Shown: one piece after another, positions 1 through 10,425 of the stretch
How positions within the stretch are numbered: position 1 is the stretch's first letter
Layout: every line of letters begins with the position of its first letter
NCBI GenBank assembly: GCA_963575645.1
Contig: OY754472.1
Span: 4,030,001 to 4,094,000, forward strand
DNA: 64,000 nt
Source: Xanthostigma xanthostigma
Taxonomy: Eukaryota; Arthropoda; Insecta; Raphidioptera; Raphidiidae
Reading direction: 5' to 3'
Position numbers and translations under genes: made by a program
Notes under the pieces: generated by a model
Told to the model about the DNA's origin: nothing
Seen by the model: the letters and a program-made list of their open reading frames with translations, nothing else
Databases searched by the model: none

Positions 1-364
1 AAACGGCGACTTGCTTTTATACAAAACACCGTCATAGTTCAGCCATATTTTGTACAAACTAATTACCAATTATATACACAAACCTTCCTCGTTTATCGCT
101 CTTTCTGTTAGTGAAAACTGTCTCAAAATTCGAAGAAAATTAGAAGAAGTACGCGAAGAAACAGACAGAGGGAAACGGCGACTTGCTTTTAATACAAAAC
201 ACCGTCATAGTTCAGCCATATTTTGTACAAATTAATTACCAATTATATACACAAACCTTCCTCGTTTATCGCTCTTTCTGTTAGTGAAAACCGTTTCAAA
301 ACTCGAAGAAAATTAGAAGTATGCGGACAAACAGACAGAGAGAATCAGCGACTTTATTTTATAC
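1..364. repeat. Tandem duplication, 172-bp unit
   Basis: The segment 1-172 is repeated at 173-342 with few changes, and a third unit begins near 343 and decays by 364. Each unit contains the block ATTAGAAG and ends in an ACAGACAGAG-like run. A 61-62 residue open frame recurs in each unit because the unit is duplicated; it shows no domain and is not taken as a gene. The left edge is cut by the window. Confidence 0.85.
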
Positions 365-753
365 TAGGTAATGATTTTAAACGAAATTCACTCTTTATCC
401 ATCACATTTGACCTAAACTCCGCCCAAATGTGAAATCTCAATATATGCCACGCCGTTTATTGGTAAACAGACGGAACTGGGCAAAACATTCGACTGACGA
501 GAAAGCCATGCAACCGAATAGCCGAGGCTCTTCGATCCATCGCGTTTATATTGTCCGTAAAAATTCATGTGCTTCAAGAAGATAAAAGTGAATATATTTA
601 ACAATACATATGCGTGAATAATATAAACGGACCGAAAGGATGCTCTTTTGCTTTCAGTTGAATTTCATGCAAAACCTTTTCGGTCGTTGTACAAGCTTGA
701 TCCGTCGTTCTGCAAAACTTGTACAATTCTGTATTTCTTTAATTGATATTTTT
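365..753. other. Unassigned intergenic DNA
   Basis: No repeat, RNA or coding signal was recognised. Short open frames are present on both strands without any motif. Confidence 0.5.
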
Positions 754-894
754 GACGTGATAACGTCTTATAAATTGATGAAACACCGGCTGCATGCACG
801 AAAAAGTGTAACGTTCCGAAAAGTGTAACGTTCCAAAAGAGAAAACGTTATCACGTAAAACTATCGTCCGTAAACCGACTTTACAGACGACCAA
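754..894 (+). mobile_element. HIN1 copy 1, short Helentron-like element
   Basis: The 5' end GACGTGATAACGTC follows a T run. The 3' part has ACGTTATCACGT, then the arms GTCCGTAAA and TTTACAGAC that form a stem-loop, then CCAA and another T run. The shared ACGTGATAACGT motif lies at the very 5' end but about 35-40 bases inside the 3' end, which makes the inverted repeats asymmetric. At 141 bp this is the shortest complete copy in the window; the middle is reduced to the AAGTGTAACGTTCC block, here doubled. It has no coding capacity. Confidence 0.8.
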
Positions 895-1021
895 TTTTTT
901 TTTATTATTCATTGAAAATAGCAATCGTCTGTTTTAGATGGTAGAAATTTTCTTTATAATTGAGTTCCGTTATATGGGCGGAGCTTTAAAAACATGGCGA
1001 CGATGAGGATTTAAAATACTT

Positions 1022-1350
1022 ACGTTGAAAGACCAATACATCTTAGACTGCGCGTGCTTTGTCAAAGCTAACATACATATGTTTGATGATAATATGAAAA
1101 CGCACCATCACCAAACAAGGAATCGCAGCGAATTTAAAGTCTGCAAAACGAACCTTAGCGTTGCTCACGCCGGCGTTCGCAATGCCATGATTCGGATATA
1201 CAATAAAGTGCCGGATTACATTAAAAAGTCATTAAAAGCTATTAGATACAAATTTTTATAACGTAGAAAATTTTTAAATTTTTTTGTTATATGACAAAAT
1301 TTACATTCTTTGGAATTTTATAAATAAAGGTTATATTATTATTATTTTTA
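1022..1350 (+). pseudogene. 3' tail of a non-LTR retrotransposon (Jockey/CR1-like)
   Basis: An open frame ending at 1261 reads like the extreme C-terminus of a Jockey/CR1-type reverse transcriptase: a His/Arg-rich stretch (HHHQTRNRSEF), a hydrophobic segment with RIYNKVPDYIKK, and a basic end. This NK(L/V)P-type motif is common near the end of such ORF2 proteins. It is followed by a short 3' UTR, an AATAAA at about 1322, and an (ATT)n-like tail. The catalytic domain is absent, so this is a 5'-truncated dead copy. The upstream frame is closed at 1004-1006. The superfamily assignment is from memory of the motif style. Confidence 0.6.
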
Positions 1351-1486
1351 TTATTGTTATAATTTCCCTTAGTCCCTATAAAATACAGTGCAAATGTGAA
1401 TTTTTTGAAGTGCAATTAAATGAATTAAATTATCAGCACAATATGTAATTGGGCTGATACAAATCAAAGATTCCACTAAAAAAAAA

Positions 1487-2026
1487 TTGGTTGTCTGTAA
1501 AGTCGGTTACGGACGATAGTTTCACGTGATAACGTATTCCGTAATACATAACCTAAACCTCCCAAAATTTGGTTTCAATCCGCTTATCCTTGGTGTCGGA
1601 ATGATAAGAAATGTCAAAAGTGACGTTTGCAACTGTCAAAGTATTATGTTTTAATAATAATTAGTTATTCCAATACTTAACTTAGAAGGCGTTGCATTTC
1701 ACAAAATACTAATGTCAAAAAATTGAATTAAACATTAGAAATTCAGCCGTTTTCATGTTGCATTTATACAGCTATTTTTCTATATAAAGTATAAAAAAAC
1801 TATTTAGGCAAATTCTGTTATACGAAATCTATGTAAAATGTTCTCCTCTTTCGTTTAAGACTGGTTTCAAACCGATCTGATTTAAATTGAGCGAGAAATT
1901 AGCAAAAAGCACGCACAGGGTCAGGCGGAACGTTGTTACGAACGTTACACTTTTTCGAACATGCAGCCGGTGTTTTATCAATTTATAAGATTGGTGATTC
2001 ATCAATTTATAAGACGTTATCACGTC
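1487..2026 (-). mobile_element. HIN1 copy 2, long form
   Basis: This 540-bp copy is read from GACGTGATAACGTC (right side) to TTGGTTGTC (left side), with A runs on both flanks. It holds the direct repeat of CTTATAAATTGATGAA at its 5' end and the ACGTTACACTTTTTCG block. The long middle is shared with copies 3 and 8. Relative to copy 3 it lacks an internal segment of about 80 bp around 1757. No protein is encoded. Confidence 0.85.
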
Positions 2027-2133
2027 AAAAAACAACTAAAAACAATTCGCCATTTCATAATATGCACTCAGTGGCACTTCCGAATGGACACAGTGTACTA
2101 GCTACTCGTGTAATGCAATCATAAACTGCTTAC

Positions 2134-2313
2134 CTGAACATTTGATATGCAAATGAGGCTTAAGGCCGTCGACACTCGACAGCGCGCCACAAAGGCCATG
2201 AATATTCAACGAACTGACGGAAGTCACCGAACCGCAATCTCGCGTTAAATGCATTGAAACATTGCCGATTATGTCGATGCAACCTTCTTCGGCAGCGACG
2301 CGCGTGCGCGGCA
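2134..2313 (-). CDS. Possible internal exon of an unidentified host gene
   Basis: On the minus strand an open, relatively GC-rich stretch of 60 codons ends in CAG|GTAAGC (2129-2134), a near-consensus splice donor. Upstream, an AG at 2314-2315 follows a T/A-rich tract and could be the acceptor, although its pyrimidine tract is weak. The exon would be 180 bp and phase-symmetric. The peptide includes EEGCIDIIGNVSMHL and ends LHIKCSG; it is not low-complexity, but I do not recognise its family. No partner exon was found in the window. It lies between two transposons. An alternative is chance coding potential in unique DNA. Confidence 0.3.
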
Positions 2314-2419
2314 CTTTTTTAACAAAACGCGAAAAATGCAGACGAAAGTTCGACGGATGTCCGAATTGAGTTTGGTACGCGATTCCGTAGGAATTAGTAG
2401 GTAGAGCAGTATCGTTTAA

Positions 2420-3106
2420 GGAAGTACCCTCGATAAATGAATTAACAAACAGAAAATTACGAAAATTTGCAAATATGTCAAAACCTTTTCAAAAATGACT
2501 CAGTTAAATTTTTGTGATCTTTGGTTGACTTTGAAAAAAGATATTGATAATTTTATTTCGCTGCACTTAACATGGAGTCTTATGGAAATCTGTGACTTTG
2601 ACGCACTCCATCATTTATTACATTGGAATTGACAAACAGATTTTGATAAAATTTTCAGGAAATATAAACGAATATTCTATGAACATTTTTCTTTTTCCAA
2701 AACGTATAAAGCTTGCTTATGTTAATAGAAATAACTAAAACAAAGCCGAGCTTTTTAGCAATTCATATACATGACAACACCGCAATATTATAGTTTGTGA
2801 CGCGTCATTTAAAGGTAAGTTACGAAACTGCAGCAGTTTTGATATCGTAAAAACATACGTAAATTGAGTAAATGCTAAAAGCATAGTATTCCAAAAAAAT
2901 GATAGTATATTATTATTTCCGAAATGACAGGAATAAAGAAAAGCATTTTCATAAATTAATGCGAAACTGACACCGCGTGCTGACTTATGCTGCGTACATA
3001 AGCACTTGTAACTATGGCAAGGCATGCGGTGTTGCCAAATTATATACTACGTTACTCAAGTAGAAGACTGAAATTCTTTGACTTACTGCGTACCGAGGGT
3101 ACTTCC
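2420..3106. mobile_element. TTAA-flanked TIR element 1
   Basis: The terminal inverted repeats are GGAAGTACCCTCG (2420-2432) and its complement (3094-3106). Both are directly flanked by TTAA (2416-2419 and 3107-3110). TTAA duplication is typical of piggyBac and Kolobok type elements, and the short TIR does not decide between them. The 687-bp body has no transposase, so it is non-autonomous. Confidence 0.8.
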
Positions 3107-3122
3107 TTAAAGAAGATGGTAG

Positions 3123-3193
3123 CATTTATAGATGGACACTTTTTCAACTTATCTCCCATATAAGATAGTCCTCCTTACCTCTGCCCTCCATAT
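3123..3193 (+). mobile_element. YTR element, right-end fragment
   Basis: The segment containing GACACTTTTTCAACTTA, ATATAAGATAGTC and the terminal CCTCTGCCCTCCATAT matches the right ends of the copies at 57.4-58.1 and 63.0-63.7 kb. The rest of the element is missing. It begins just after the TTAA element. Confidence 0.65.
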
Positions 3194-3400
3194 ACTCTGC
3201 ATGAAGAAGTATTATTATCATTTACATATCAGTAAGTTTTGTAATATCAAATTTCAACTCGGTTATGTGCTTCGGTATAAGAAGACGCGCTCTGGCAATA
3301 ACGTATGCAAACAATATTATGTTGTCAAACGGTTTGTGGCGGGATGGGTGTTTTCAGAAGCGATACAGTTATAATACAGTTGGTAATACTGCGTAGCTAT

Positions 3401-3922
3401 TAGTGATGTGCCGGATATCCGAGCGAGAAGAAAGATCCGTATCCGTTAGTTTTTGGCGGATCATTTACAGATCTTTTACCTTATTAATTTTCAATTCATA
3501 GATGAAATTTTATATAGTATATAGGTGATTAGGTAATAATGAAAAACTGTTAAATTCCATTCAGATTATTTTTTATTTTTTTAAATCGTATTTGGCACCT
3601 TTATATTGCAAACATTTATCTTAGTGAGTACCATACCAATAGTACATAACTCAAAGGTACTAAAATACTATCTTTATAATGAGATATTGCACATCGATCT
3701 TTGGAAAGAGACGATCTGTTATGAGAGTTAACTCTTAAAGAGATCAATAACTTTTTCCCATAACAGATAGTCTCTTTCCAAAGGTCGATGTGCAATATTT
3801 ACCGCCGCGTACTCTAAGAAAGTTAAGATCCGTATCCGTATCCGCAGAACTTGAAACCAAATATCCGTATTCAGATCCGTATCCGCGGATATATACATTT
3901 TTAACGATCCGGCACATCACTA
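3401..3922. mobile_element. hAT-type MITE 1
   Basis: The ends are TAGTGATGTGCCGGAT and its inverted counterpart ATCCGGCACATCACTA. Both are flanked by the perfect 8-bp duplication GTAGCTAT (3393-3400 and 3923-3930), the hAT signature. The 522-bp body has no transposase. Short blocks of ATCCGTATCCG recur near both ends, as expected for subterminal binding repeats. A separate stem-loop sits inside. Confidence 0.9.
3684..3798. repeat. Stem-loop with 40-bp arms inside hAT MITE 1
   Basis: Arms 3684-3723 and 3759-3798 are complementary with about two mismatches, separated by a 35-nt loop that itself contains the palindrome AGAGTTAACTCT. The geometry is that of a pre-miRNA-like hairpin or of a tiny MITE nested in the hAT element. 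Confidence 0.8.
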
Positions 3923-4068
3923 GTAGCTATAGGGTAGGTACTTGTGTGTTTATGTCAAGTCAAAACCGCTTATTTCTAATTTATACCCGGCTGCGAAAAG
4001 GGAAGGGGTCATTATTATTACCATCCCGAATTAAAGCAACAAAAAAACAATTCGGAGAAGATCTCAAA

Positions 4069-4278
4069 AAATTATAGTTTAAAAAAACTAAAAAAACACG
4101 CTTTAATAGCAAACCGAACTAAAAAGTATAAAATTAGAGTTATAATGAAAAAATAGTAATTGGCACCCCACTCTTTTTTACTATACCTAATTGAATTATT
4201 TTGTTAATAATTATTTTTCTACTTTTTAGTTCGGTTTGCTATTAAAGCGTGTTTTTTAGTTTTTTTAAACTATAATTT
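4069..4278. repeat. Inverted repeat, arms about 60 bp
   Basis: Arms 4069-4128 and 4220-4278 are nearly perfect complements, carrying the block CGCTTTAATAGCAAACCG and its reverse complement, with a spacer of about 91 bp. It resembles a fold-back MITE. No target duplication was identified. Confidence 0.8.
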
Positions 4279-4589
4279 ATTTTCTCCTTTTTTAGTCTCA
4301 AAACGACATCAAAAGTAATTTTTTCCCCAAATTTTTAAAGTCAAATTTTTTTTCAAAATTTTTAATATCAAATAAATTTTTATGAAATAATTGTATTGTC
4401 ATGGGCCCTTGACACGTATGCAAATTTTCAAGTTAATTAGACTTCTTGAAATTGGTACTAAATAACGGGAAAAACTGTATCCGTATCATGCAGAGACATC
4501 AAGTAGGCGGGTGCAACTGAACATTCAAATGTTGCGTCACTGTAGCACACCGAGCGGCAACTAGCAGTATGAGCTGACGGGCACTGCCG

Positions 4590-4733
4590 CCTATCGACAT
4601 CAGCTCAAAGCTATTAGTTCAGACATTTCGGCGCTGTAGTCGTTTCCTAAATACATTTTGCAGTACTTTCCGACAAAACAAAATATATATCGCACCCGGG
4701 TGAAACCGGGCCGGGCCGCCAGTAATATTATAT
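4590..4733 (+). mobile_element. Degenerate Helitron 3' end (HelB-like)
   Basis: The stretch with GCTCAAAGCTATTAGTTCAG, then GTGAAACCGGGCCGGGCCGC, matches 25530-25658. Here the terminal CTAG is mutated to CCAG, followed by T. The CCGG-rich block before the end is the usual 3' stem region of lepidopteran Helitrons. Confidence 0.5.
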
Positions 4734-4779
4734 ATTTGTGCGTTACACTTCATCACTTCCCCGCCGGCGTACATTACAC

Positions 4780-4990
4780 ACGCTAATACCTGCGTGTGGG
4801 GTTGGATGTGGTGTCGGCTAGAGTGGGTGGGTGGGGACTGGGCGCCCTCCGGTGTATGTCTGTACGGAACAACTCTGCTCCTCTCTCTACGCACTACAAC
4901 AGGTATTGTGTGTACGTGGCGCGCCGTCGTCAGAGAGAATCGGAAGTGGGGGGAGGGTGGGAGAGGGGGGTTGCTATCGCTGCGTCTCTT
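4780..4990. other. GC-rich island with two G-quadruplex motifs
   Basis: Base composition changes sharply here. Two runs fit the G3+N1-7 quadruplex pattern on the plus strand: 4825-4842 (four G runs with 1-3 base loops) and 4948-4970 (runs of 6, 3, 3 and 6 G). The open frames crossing it on both strands follow from few AT-rich stops and show no known domain. It may be a promoter-like island or a remnant of unique DNA. Confidence 0.6.
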
Positions 4991-5108
4991 CAGACGCGTA
5001 TAGAGACCTAGAGTATATTGGCAGGGTTGACGGAGTATCGACAATGCCGATGCTCACTTAACACCGACTGGAAAATTCCATAACACGCCCTGACATATTA
5101 AATATTAA

Positions 5109-5811
5109 CTAGTGTGACCTGTGCGAATTATTCGCACTAAATAAGTATAATAATTATCACTTTACACAATTATTTTTTAAATATGATTGCAGGTATTCAA
5201 TTCGTTTCTAATTTTGCACACTGCTTATAACGGTTCTTCTTTTTGTTGTATTACAATATGAAGCTCAGATGACAGATCGAAGAAATATTTTACTAAAATT
5301 GTCATATAGAGGCGCAAGTAGCAAAAGCGTTGAGCTAAGCCGTCAGATGGCATCATGCAGCATTGCTGTGACGTTGTTCAGCGTTGCTCGCTGTTTCAAA
5401 ATTAAAGCCGTCAGATGGCATCATGCAGCATTGCTGTGACGTTGTTCAGCGTTGCTCGCTGTTTCAAAATTAAAGCCGTCAGATGGCATCATGCAGCATT
5501 CCTGTGACGCTGTTCAGCGTTGCTCGCTGTTTCAAAATTAAAGCCGTCAGATGGCAGTATGCAGTATTGTATTACAATATGAAGGTCAAATGACAGATCG
5601 AAGTAGCCGTCAGATAGCAGACGTTGTTCAGCGTTGCTGTATTTTAATTAATTTTCAAAAACAAAAGCAATAATAAATTTTTTAGTTGTCGATGTCAGTA
5701 GAGCAAGCAATTATCTGTAAAATGATATATAATTTATGTGGAGAAATTGTGAGATTTTTTCTAAAAAGGGAGGCAAACATCTTTAACCTTATAGCGTATT
5801 AATATATATGA
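5109..5811 (-). mobile_element. Helitron HelA copy 1
   Basis: Read on the minus strand it starts TCATATATATTAATACGC after an A and ends with the stem GTGCGAA/TTCGCAC, a short spacer and CTAG before a T. These are the canonical Helitron features: 5' TC, 3' hairpin then CTRR, and A|T insertion without duplication. It is 703 bp with no Rep/helicase, so non-autonomous. Its middle carries an expanded 68-bp tandem array absent in that form from copy 2. Confidence 0.9.
5341..5560 (-). repeat. 68-bp tandem array inside HelA copy 1
   Basis: The block CGTCAGATGGCATCATGCAG recurs at 5341, 5409 and 5477, with a decayed start at 5545, so the period is exactly 68 bp. Copies 2 and 3 of the element have related but unexpanded sequence, so the array arose within this copy or its recent lineage. 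Confidence 0.9.
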
Positions 5812-6033
5812 TTCTTATGCAATGAACTATTTGACTCCTATTTTTAAATTGTCTTTAAATGTTCATACCTATCGTAGTAAAAGTCCACAGGAATTTTTAT
5901 TCCGCCTAAATGTGATTGTTTTATGATATAAAGCAGAAATCAAAATTTTAAATATATAAGTTGGCACAAAAACACGAGCCGTGACGTCATTCTTGTAGTA
6001 TACATATTACACATATGTGTCATGTGTTTATAT

Positions 6034-6408
6034 TAGAGCTGTAAAAGTAACGAGAAATTGTGTACCCGTATGTATTCGTTACTTAAAGAACCAGTACCCG
6101 TTACTTTCGTATCGTTACGTTACTCGTTACTTTTCATACGACATACAATCGTGTATAACAGCATCAAGAAGTGTATGTTCTCTGGCATCAAGCATGTACC
6201 CATCCCATAGAGGCGCGTCGCATCGTGATACGGTATGACTTCGTTCGTATAACGTATAACCGCATCATACGAGTCGAACTGACTCCATGTCAGTTCGATA
6301 CGACAGATGCGAGTAACGAAATGAAATTGTAAGTAACGATTCGGTACTTCGAGTCAGACGATGTACCCGTTACTCAGTAACGAATACATACGGTTTGTTG
6401 CAGCTCTA
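6034..6408. mobile_element. hAT-type MITE 2
   Basis: Short inverted ends TAGAGCTG and CAGCTCTA are flanked by the perfect 8-bp duplication GTTTATAT (6026-6033 and 6409-6416). The 375-bp interior is dense in GTAACG/CGTTAC motifs in both orientations, likely subterminal transposase-binding repeats. A 73-codon open frame crosses the left boundary and is not a gene. Confidence 0.9.
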
Positions 6409-6522
6409 GTTTATATAGGTATATGTGCGTAGACGTCAGATAGAAATACCAATGTTACTTAAAATATTTCTTTGATTTCTACACACTGTTATAAAAAGAA
6501 TCAACTTCAAAATCATCCTGTA

Positions 6523-6540
6523 TAGATAGATAGATAGATA
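6523..6540. repeat. TAGA microsatellite
   Basis: A (TAGA)n run of about 18 bases. A similar run occurs at about 35626-35645. Confidence 0.9.
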
Positions 6541-6541
6541 T

Positions 6542-7480
6542 CGCTCATTACGCTTCTGCACTAATAGTCGGCGGTCTTAGAGAAGAAAAAAAAAACACAA
6601 TAATTAATCAGACACTTATACATACAGTGTGCTGCGCGTAATCTGATTGCAAACAAGACCGTGTGGAATTCGAGAGGAGAGCGTTTCAGTTTTTTTGTCA
6701 AGCCCTGAGCGCTGAGCAAAAAGCAATAGTTGGAGTGCGCCTCCGTTACAGTTTAATTAGAAACGGTGGTTTTGTGATAACTGTGTATGTAATATTCATA
6801 TTGTCGCTATACATGCCGCGGCGTTTCTCTAGCGCTTTTATTGCGTTACACCGTGGCCAGGAATGATTGACTTTAACGTAATTGATAGGTAATTACGTTA
6901 AAACTCACTCAACGTGTCTCATTTTTGGAGTTTACTACTTAAGAAATGATTTTGAGTTATAAGGCCCGATATGTAAAATCAGTTGATGAGACGTTACGTT
7001 CCACCGCTTCAAATGTGGCGTTATGCTCGTCCGCTAGCTATCATCAGATGACAATATTTTCTTATTTCCGATAAATAAAGGTGTTTATAACGTTATGCCG
7101 AATGTCGATCAGTTAATAACAATAGGGGTCGGTAAAGGAATAGTTACTTTCGGTTCGCCTTTAGAGCACTTATTTATTAATAGGATTAAGCATTATCTTG
7201 CGACTTGGTTTCCGTGCGACTGAGCGCGCAAGATGAATTGCATTCAAACGAGGAGAGAAAAATAGCGTTTAGATCTGTTGTATTGTGCGCGAGCCGACGC
7301 GGCCTCCTAATGGCTCCAGAAAACAAAATAATAACGGAACGATGTTCTCTGCGATGGATATTAATGAAGGACATTTTTAACTTTAAACGCCGTCGAATTA
7401 AAATATTGCGTTATGTGTTTTCATTTCGTCGGGTTGTTTTAAAAACTTGCTGACTTCGTGTTTTTTGTATAAAAAAAAAA
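6542..7480. other. Unassigned intergenic DNA
   Basis: No transposon ends, tRNA or domain-bearing frame were recognised. The open frames at 6663-6866 and 7205-7453 have no identifiable motif. Confidence 0.45.
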
Positions 7481-8134
7481 TTGGTTGTCTGTAAAGTCGG
7501 TTTACGGACGATAGTTTTACGTGATAACGTATTCCGTAATACATAACCTAAACCTCCCAAAATTTGGTTTCAATCCGCTTATCCTTGGTGTCGGAATGAT
7601 AAGAAATGTCAAAAGTGACGTTTGCAACTGTCAAAGTATTATGTTCTAATAATAATTAGTTATTCCAATACTTAACTTAGAAGGCGTTGCATTTCACAAA
7701 ATACTAATGTCAAAAAATTGAATTAAACATTAGAAATGCAGCCGTTTTCATGTTAAGACAAGACATACGTTATCTTCTAATTTCCATGTACGGCAAACAA
7801 AGACGACCGACCGCGTCGCGCCATGCATTAGACAACATTGCATTTATACAGCTATTTTTCTATATAAATTTGTATAAAAAAACTGTTTAGGCAAATTCTG
7901 TTATACGAAATCTATGTAAAATGTTCTCCTCTTTCGTTTAAGACTGGTTTCAAACCGATCTGATTTAAATTGAGCGAGAAATTAGCAAAAAGCACGCACA
8001 GGGTCAGGCGGAACGTTACGCGTTACGCGTTACGAACGTTAGGAACGTTACGTTACACTTTTTCGTGCATGCAGTCGGTGTTTTATCAATTTATAAGATT
8101 GGTGATTCATCAATTTATAAGACGTTATCACGTC
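7481..8134 (-). mobile_element. HIN1 copy 3, long form
   Basis: A 654-bp copy with both ends intact and A runs on the flanks. Compared with copy 2 it has an extra internal block (about 7756-7840) and an expanded GTTACG/ACGTTA tandem region near 8013-8055. It may best represent the full-length non-autonomous form. No coding region. Confidence 0.88.
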
Positions 8135-8249
8135 AAAAGTATTGAAAGACTTACACCTAATCTAATCCGGGGTGGTTTGATAGAGCTACAAGACTCTCAC
8201 AACTTTTAATGGTGAAATAACAAGGGTAAGACATTTTGAACATTTCGTT

Positions 8250-8560
8250 ATTATGGTTAGAGTTCGATAACTCGATGTGCAAAATATTCACTGGAAATAC
8301 ACATTTATTATATTATATAACATATAACAGTGTTATTAGCTGTTTTAGGTGCGGACATTTTTTTTTGTGGATTTTTTTGCGCAGTGAAAAAGGGAAGGCG
8401 TCTGGGAGCAGTTCTTTAAAAAATAATTACGGGGTCGTGTCGATGCGATGGCGTTTTATTGCGCAGTGAAAAGGGGAGGGCGTTTGGGGGGAGTTTTTTT
8501 AAAAACAATTACGGGGTCGTGTATATAGCTATGCAAAGTGAGATAGTAATACAGTAATTC
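8250..8560. repeat. ZREP copy 1, minisatellite-bearing repeat
   Basis: A leader with AACTCGATGTGCAAAATATT is followed by two degenerate copies of a block of about 84 bp: GCGCAGTGAAAA, a G-rich part, GGAGTTCTTTAAAAAA, then ACGGGGTCGTGT and GATGCGATGGCGTTTT. The same leader and repeats recur at 9875-10425. Confidence 0.75.
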
Positions 8561-9105
8561 TACACCAGTTGCTGTAACGTGTATTCAAAAATGACTGTTT
8601 TATATTATCTCTTATAAAAATAAGATAAATGAATTTTATTTTATTTAGAATATTTATTGAAATAATAATAATAACATAAAATAACTTAAAAATTAAAATA
8701 CATTATTCCATGAATTCTATTTCAGAACTAACTGAAAATATATTTCTAATTAAATTTACTTTTAGATTACATAAGACATGAACATAAAATTGAACTTATG
8801 TAATCTATACAACAATAACAGTGAAGGAGGAAAATTTTTTACGTATTTTTGAGTCAAAATTTAGCGTTTTCTATGACTTAAAAAAAAGTCAAAATTTGGG
8901 CACATTGAGTTATCGAACTGGACCCGAAATATCCACAAACGTGTTGCATGTTCAACATTTGTGCTTTTTTTTAAGAAATACTTAGAAAAATAGTCGAAAA
9001 CTAGGTAATGTTGGAAGGTGTCACCCTGTATAAAATAATAATGTCATATTCGGATTCAGCGCACTCCAAAACATATTTCTAGAGCTGAGGATTATTTAAG
9101 ATTGT
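8561..9105. other. Unassigned AT-rich DNA
   Basis: Nothing recognised beyond a short CACCCTGTATAAAAT-type block near 9020 of the kind seen at insect transposon ends. Confidence 0.4.
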
Positions 9106-9455
9106 GAATTCAATGGATATCTCCATATCTAAAATCTCGCTAAACATATCTGTAGCTAAAAATCTATTGCTTTTTAGGTTATGCGCCCATGGACACTTTT
9201 TCTTAGTGACCTTTAAACTATAAAATAAAACCAATCTCGATCAATTTAACCGAGTACTAAAATAGCTTTACTTTACAAAGGTAAGTCTATTTATACTGTA
9301 ACATTCAATTTTGGAATATTCTCTCATAAGAAATAAGTTCTTATATGCAAAATTGCTTTATTTCACAAAAGTAAGTCTACTTACACTATAAATTCAGGTT
9401 TGGATCATTCTCTCATAAGAATCCCATAACGTTTGTGCGGAGTCCTTTACAGTGA
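9106..9455. repeat. RREP copy 1 with a 2 x 90-bp internal duplication
   Basis: The block with TTCAATGGATAT, GGACACTTTTTCTTAGTGAC and TCAATTTAACCGAG is shared with 23270-23455, and its last part (GTTTGTGCGGAGTCC) also with 52430-52470. Between these parts, 9259-9348 is duplicated at 9349-9424. The single TTAA at 9246-9249 is the uninterrupted counterpart of the TTAA insertion at 51.7 kb. Confidence 0.7.
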
Positions 9456-9529
9456 TTTCATTTTGTCTAAATTTCAAAACAACGTGATCTGTCAAATCCA
9501 GACGACAAATCTGAATAGAGGCGAGTGGG

Positions 9530-9560
9530 TATAAAAGAGAGCAACTGCATTGAAGTCGTT
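9530..9560 (+). promoter_or_regulatory. TATA-box-like core promoter candidate
   Basis: TATAAAAG at 9530-9537 lies in a locally less AT-rich context (GAGTGGG before it), with a plausible start region 25-30 bases downstream. No transcript or coding frame can be attached, so this may be chance. Confidence 0.2.
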
Positions 9561-9874
9561 CTGAAACGAAGCAAAGTAGTTCAACAAACATTAGCGCTAC
9601 ACAGAACGTCGGCCATTAAAAAAGACGATGATGTTTAGCGAGCAGCAGCAAATGCATTGCAGCTGTCGCTTCGTTCTGTATATTGGAGGCAGCCGCAACA
9701 AACAGGTACTTTTATCTTAGGTAATATTCTGATAAAACGCCCCAATTGTAACAACTCGTGCTCCGAGCTGCCGCCACGGATGAAAAAAAAATTGTAACGT
9801 GTATATACTGTGTGTCGACGAACACTTGGACTTGCGGAGGTATACATAGAACTAATAATTTTTTTTAATAATAG

Positions 9875-10425
9875 GTTAGAGTACGATACCTCGATGTGCA
9901 AAATATCCACTGGAAATACACAATTATTATTTTATATAACATAATATAACAGTGCCGTTTTAAGTGTGGAATTTTTTTTATATTTTTTTTTTGCGCAGTG
10001 AAAATGGGAAGGCGTCTGGGGGGACTTCTTTAGAAAACAATTACGGGATCGTGTCGATGCGATGGCGTTTTTATTTGCGCACTGAAAAGAGGGAGTTTGA
10101 GGGGAGTTCTTTAAAAAACAATTACGAGGTCGTGTAGATGCGATGGCGTTTTTTTTGCGCAGTGAAAATGGGAAGGCGTCTGGGAGGAGTTCTTTAAAAA
10201 AACAATAACGGGGTCGTGTAGATGCGATGGCGTTTTTATTTGCGCACTGAAAAGAGGGGGGAGTTTGAGGGGAGTTCTTTAAAAAACAATTACGGTGTCG
10301 TGTCGATGCGATGGCGTTTTTTTTTGCGCAGTGAAAAGAGAAGGTAGTTTAGGAGGAGTTCTTTAAAAAAAACAATTACGGGGTCGTGTAGATGCGATGG
10401 CGTTTTTTTTTTGCGCATCAGTCAG
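9875..10425. repeat. ZREP copy 2 with five tandem units of about 84 bp
   Basis: GCGCA marks the unit starts at 9993, 10077, 10157, 10242 and 10326, with the array ending at 10413. Units 1 and 3 share GCGCAGTGAAAATGGGAAGG, while units 2 and 4 share GCGCACTGAAAAGAG, giving a higher-order period of about 165 bp. The fifth unit is intermediate. One unit is also found inside the Helitron at 45.2 kb. Confidence 0.88.

Noticed and set aside
1540..1560. Telomeric (TTAGG)n repeat in ATAACCTAAACCTCCC
   Set aside because: Only one or two units, and part of every long HIN1 copy.
4619..5044. 141-codon minus-strand frame across the GC-rich island
   Set aside because: It runs from a Helitron end into unique DNA, has no domain, and parallel open frames exist on the other strand, as expected when stop-rich AT sequence is locally missing.
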